Assembly (NCBI GenBank): GCA_027622355.1
Contig: JAQBZT010000149.1
Location: 1 to 7,491 of the forward strand
From: a bacterium
GTDB taxonomy: Bacteria; UBA8248
Length of the DNA stretch: 7,491 nt
Direction of reading: 5' to 3'
This document shows positions 5,841 through 7,491 of this stretch, piece after piece. The position numbers and the translations under genes were made by a program. How positions within the stretch are numbered: the stretch's first letter is position 1; every line of letters begins with the position of its first letter. Below the pieces are notes generated by a model, which worked only from the letters and a program-made list of their open reading frames with translations, was not told the DNA's origin and searched no databases.

Positions 5841-6245
5841 GTGAACCGAAGCGAAGCCACCGCTTTTATCGACAGCGCCAGAAACGGCGTCCTGACGACG
5901 CTCCTCAAGGACGGTCGGCCCCACTCCTCCCCGGTCGTCTTCGGGCGGACGGGCGAGAACATCGAAATTTCCTGCACCTGGACCCGTCTCAAGACGAAAA
6001 ACCTCCAGCGCGACCCCCGTGCCTCGCTCTGCATCATCCCGAAGGACGGCTGGCACCCCTACCTCACCGTCGAGGGCAAGGCGGCGCTCGTCGAGGACCC
6101 GGACGGCCGGATGAACCTCGACCTCTACCGCCGGGTGACGGGAAGCGAACCAGAGGATCTGGACGAGTACCTGCAGACGATGAAGAACGATCAGCGGATG
6201 ATCGTCCGCCTCTCGATGGACCGGATGTACCCGCTCTCGGATTGA
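5841..6245 (+). CDS. Pyridoxamine 5'-phosphate oxidase-like (PPOX) split-barrel protein, F420- or FMN-binding type
   Basis: A 134-residue single-domain protein with the split-barrel pattern: an N-terminal helix, GVLTTLLKDGRPHSSPVVF (16-34), a strand leading into TRLKTKNLQRDPRASLCI (48-65, with the typical K-N-L...DPR...), and YLTVEGKAALVEDPDG (74-89). This pattern is characteristic of small PPOX-class proteins, many of which bind F420 (Rv1155-like), others FMN. It is too short for true pyridoxamine phosphate oxidase and lacks that enzyme's C-terminal region. The start is GTG 5841-5843 with AAAGGAG (5828-5834) 6 nt upstream. It sits 15 nt after the hydrolase stop, forming a two-gene unit. If F420 is the cofactor, the host should carry F420 biosynthesis genes; none are in this window. 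Confidence 0.85.
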   Translation: MNRSEATAFIDSARNGVLTTLLKDGRPHSSPVVFGRTGENIEISCTWTRLKTKNLQRDPRASLCIIPKDGWHPYLTVEGKAALVEDPDGRMNLDLYRRVTGSEPEDLDEYLQTMKNDQRMIVRLSMDRMYPLSD

Positions 6246-6249
6246 ATCG

Positions 6250-6285
6250 CCCGCCCGCTAGAGGGTAATCACCTGATCGGGCGGG
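6250..6285. terminator. Inverted repeat between convergent genes, possible bidirectional terminator
   Basis: CCCGCCCG (6250-6257) and CGGGCGGG (6278-6285) are a perfect 8-bp inverted repeat with a 20-nt loop. It starts 5 nt after the PPOX stop and overlaps the last codons of the convergent DsrE-like gene. The stem is strong but no real U-tract follows in either direction, so it may only slow polymerase or act with Rho. Confidence 0.35.
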
Positions 6286-6623
6286 TTGCCCGACAGCGCC
6301 GCATAAAGGTTCGGGAAGCAGCCGACAACGACACCCTCCACCGTTCCCGAGACCTGGCAGTTGCCCGGCTCGCCAGTGGCCAGCCCCCGCTCCAGGGCGC
6401 CCTGATCGCACATCATCAGAAGGATTCCCTTCTCCTTCGCGATCCGGGAGAGCCGCTCCCCGAGCGGGTCCCCTTGCCGGAGGATGTAGTTGTTGTCGTC
6501 GAAGAACATCATCCCGACGACATCAACCCCGTGGCAGTCCGCTTCGAGTTGTGGAAGAATCATCTTTCCGAGCTTGTAGCTGGCCGTATGGCCCGAGGTG
6601 GAAAACACGTAGGCGACTTTCAC
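6258..6623 (-). CDS. DsrE/DsrF-like small sulfur-relay-fold protein
   Basis: A 121-residue cytosolic protein with the pattern of the DsrE/DsrF/TusD-like fold: strand MKVAYVFST, then helix YKLGKMILPQLEA, strand VDVVGMMFFDDNNYIL (33-48), helix GERLSRIAKEKG, strand ILLMMCDQGALERGL (67-81) and a C-terminal VEGVVVGCFPNLY. Family members carry sulfur on, or sense through, a Cys near the position of Cys72 here (MMCDQG); Cys30, Cys89 and Cys102 are also present. I recall relatives (annotated SaoD-like or DsrE family) with a CDQC motif; here the second position is Gly75. The start is GTG 6621-6623 with GGGAGGGAG upstream, part of which can pair in a hairpin (6633-6654). It lies 66 nt after the aldo/keto reductase on the same strand. 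No dsrAB, tus or other sulfur genes are in view, so the role is open. Confidence 0.72.
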   Translation of the reverse strand: MKVAYVFSTSGHTASYKLGKMILPQLEADCHGVDVVGMMFFDDNNYILRQGDPLGERLSRIAKEKGILLMMCDQGALERGLATGEPGNCQVSGTVEGVVVGCFPNLYAALSGNPPDQVITL

Positions 6624-6632
6624 TTTCTTCTC

Positions 6633-6654
6633 CCTCCCTGAAAGAATAGGGAGG
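6633..6654 (-). promoter_or_regulatory. Hairpin covering the ribosome binding site of the DsrE-like gene
   Basis: On the minus strand CCTCCCT (6648-6654), an 8-nt loop and AGGGAGG (6633-6639) form a perfect 7-bp stem. The 3' arm is the Shine-Dalgarno sequence of the GTG start at 6623, and the 5' arm is an exact anti-Shine-Dalgarno. It could hold translation down until opened, or be a by-product of purine-rich sequence. Confidence 0.4.
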
Positions 6655-6689
6655 TGTGCGGCCCCCCCTCTTGCACAAAATGTATAAAC

Positions 6690-7491
6690 TTAAAGGAGCG
6701 TTTCCAGCCGGTGGAGCGCATCCGGCGGAAGCGGCGCGCCCGAACCCGCCGCGGCGTTCTCGGCGGCGCGCTCGACTTTCCCCGTGGCGGGGATGACGGT
6801 CGAGACAGCCGGGTCCGCGAGGACATACTTGATGAGCGCCTGGCCGGGGGTTTCTACACCATAGGGCCGGAGAAAGGAAAGATCAGCCCGGCCCAGCGCC
6901 TTCAAAAGGCTCGCGCGCGCGAAAAGGGGCTTGATCGGCGTCATGACGATCACACCGAGATTCAGCTCCCGCGCCAGCGGCAGCACCGCCTTCCGGCAGC
7001 TCGTCTCGCCCAGGTAGCAGGGAATCTGGATGGTGTCGTAGAGGCCCGTCCGCATCGCTTCCATCATCTCGGGATAGTTCGAGGGGCGGTAGTCGGTGAT
7101 GCCGATGAAGCGGATGCGGCCTTCCTTCTGGTATTCATGCAAAACAGGCGTCACTGCCCGCCAGCCGCCCATGTTGTGAATCTGCATCAGGTCGATGACG
7201 TCGGTGCGGAGAAGCTTGAAGGATCGCTCGATGCTCCGCCGGGCTGATTTGGCGTCGCGCTCGAGCACCTTGGTGGCGATGAGGGCCTCCCCCCGGCGCT
7301 TTTCGAGGGCGAGGCCCATGACGCGCTCGGCCTCGCCGTACATCGGCGCCGAATCGAAGAAATTGGCCCCCTGATCGAGAAACGCCTCGGCCACGCGGGC
7401 GCAGTGCGCGTCGGCGGATTTTCCCGTCACATCGAAGGTCTGGTAGGTGCCGAGGCCCACCTCGCCGACCTTCAGGCCCGTCCGGCCCAAG
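6690..7491 (-). CDS. Aldo/keto reductase, 5' end cut by the window
   Basis: An NADPH-dependent aldo/keto reductase of (beta/alpha)8 fold that reduces or oxidises a carbonyl/alcohol. About 266 codons are present; the frame runs through the right edge. The first visible residues LGRTGLKVGEVGLGTY match the usual start of the family, where only about 3-6 residues precede them, so nearly the whole protein is here. The catalytic tetrad is visible (numbering from the fragment's first full codon): Asp46 and Tyr51 in NFFDSAPMYGEAE, Lys74 in IATKV, His105 in QIHNMGGW. The cofactor-binding end reads STVIPATGKVERAAENAAAG (230-249). The TTG at 7488-7490 is an internal Leu codon, not the start. The short length, ending soon after that region, is normal for this branch. 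The DsrE-like gene follows on the same strand after 66 nt. Substrate unknown. Confidence 0.92.
   Translation of the reverse strand, partial: LGRTGLKVGEVGLGTYQTFDVTGKSADAHCARVAEAFLDQGANFFDSAPMYGEAERVMGLALEKRRGEALIATKVLERDAKSARRSIERSFKLLRTDVIDLMQIHNMGGWRAVTPVLHEYQKEGRIRFIGITDYRPSNYPEMMEAMRTGLYDTIQIPCYLGETSCRKAVLPLARELNLGVIVMTPIKPLFARASLLKALGRADLSFLRPYGVETPGQALIKYVLADPAVSTVIPATGKVERAAENAAAGSGAPLPPDALHRLETLL

Noticed and set aside
4878..6056. Long minus-strand open frame (392 codons) opposite the hydrolase and PPOX genes.
   Set aside because: It is antisense to two well-supported genes, shows no family motif, and is the kind of shadow frame common in GC-rich DNA.
1..7491. CRISPR array, tRNA, insertion sequence, integrase or phage/defence genes.
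   Set aside because: No regularly spaced repeats, cloverleaf, transposase or integrase motifs, or target-site duplications were seen on reading both strands.

Overview
The window is GC-rich chromosomal DNA with dense, short-spaced genes of ordinary bacterial metabolism. There are no rRNA or tRNA genes, CRISPR arrays, insertion sequences or phage genes that I can see. The mix suggests a high-GC Gram-negative-like bacterium, perhaps an uncultured deltaproteobacterial, Tectomicrobia or Rokubacteria-type lineage: PriA, QueC, acyl-CoA dehydrogenase with short-chain dehydrogenases, a PPOX-fold protein of the F420/FMN type, and a DsrE-like protein. That placement is inference from gene style, not proof.

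Layout. (1) 1-496, minus: N-terminal third or less of the primosomal helicase PriA, running off the left edge. (2) 497-644: a divergent promoter region with a good sigma70-type promoter for the plus-strand gene and an extended -10 for priA. (3) 645-977, plus: a 110-residue, highly charged helical protein of unknown function. (4) 974-3740, minus: a three-gene operon of an acyl-CoA dehydrogenase followed by two tandem paralogous SDR oxidoreductases (about 70% identical by hand count), with 17-20 nt gaps. Its last stop codon overlaps the stop codon of the convergent gene in a shared CTAG. (5) 3836-4905, minus: an unrecognised 127-residue protein followed by queC (7-deazaguanine/queuosine pathway). 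queC probably starts at a TTG inside the end of the upstream gene. (6) 5028-6245, plus: an alpha/beta hydrolase and a PPOX-fold flavin/F420 protein, 15 nt apart. (7) 6258-7491, minus: an aldo/keto reductase, cut by the right edge, followed by a small DsrE-like protein whose ribosome binding site can pair into a hairpin.

How the genes work together. The acyl-CoA dehydrogenase and the two SDRs look like a catabolic unit that desaturates an acyl-CoA and oxidises or reduces a hydroxy/oxo intermediate; the substrate cannot be read from sequence. The hydrolase/PPOX pair may act on one small molecule. priA and queC are housekeeping genes. No clear new multi-gene system is visible. The items most worth a second look are the tandem SDR duplication, an Asp in place of the usual catalytic Glu of the acyl-CoA dehydrogenase, and the hairpin over the DsrE-like start.
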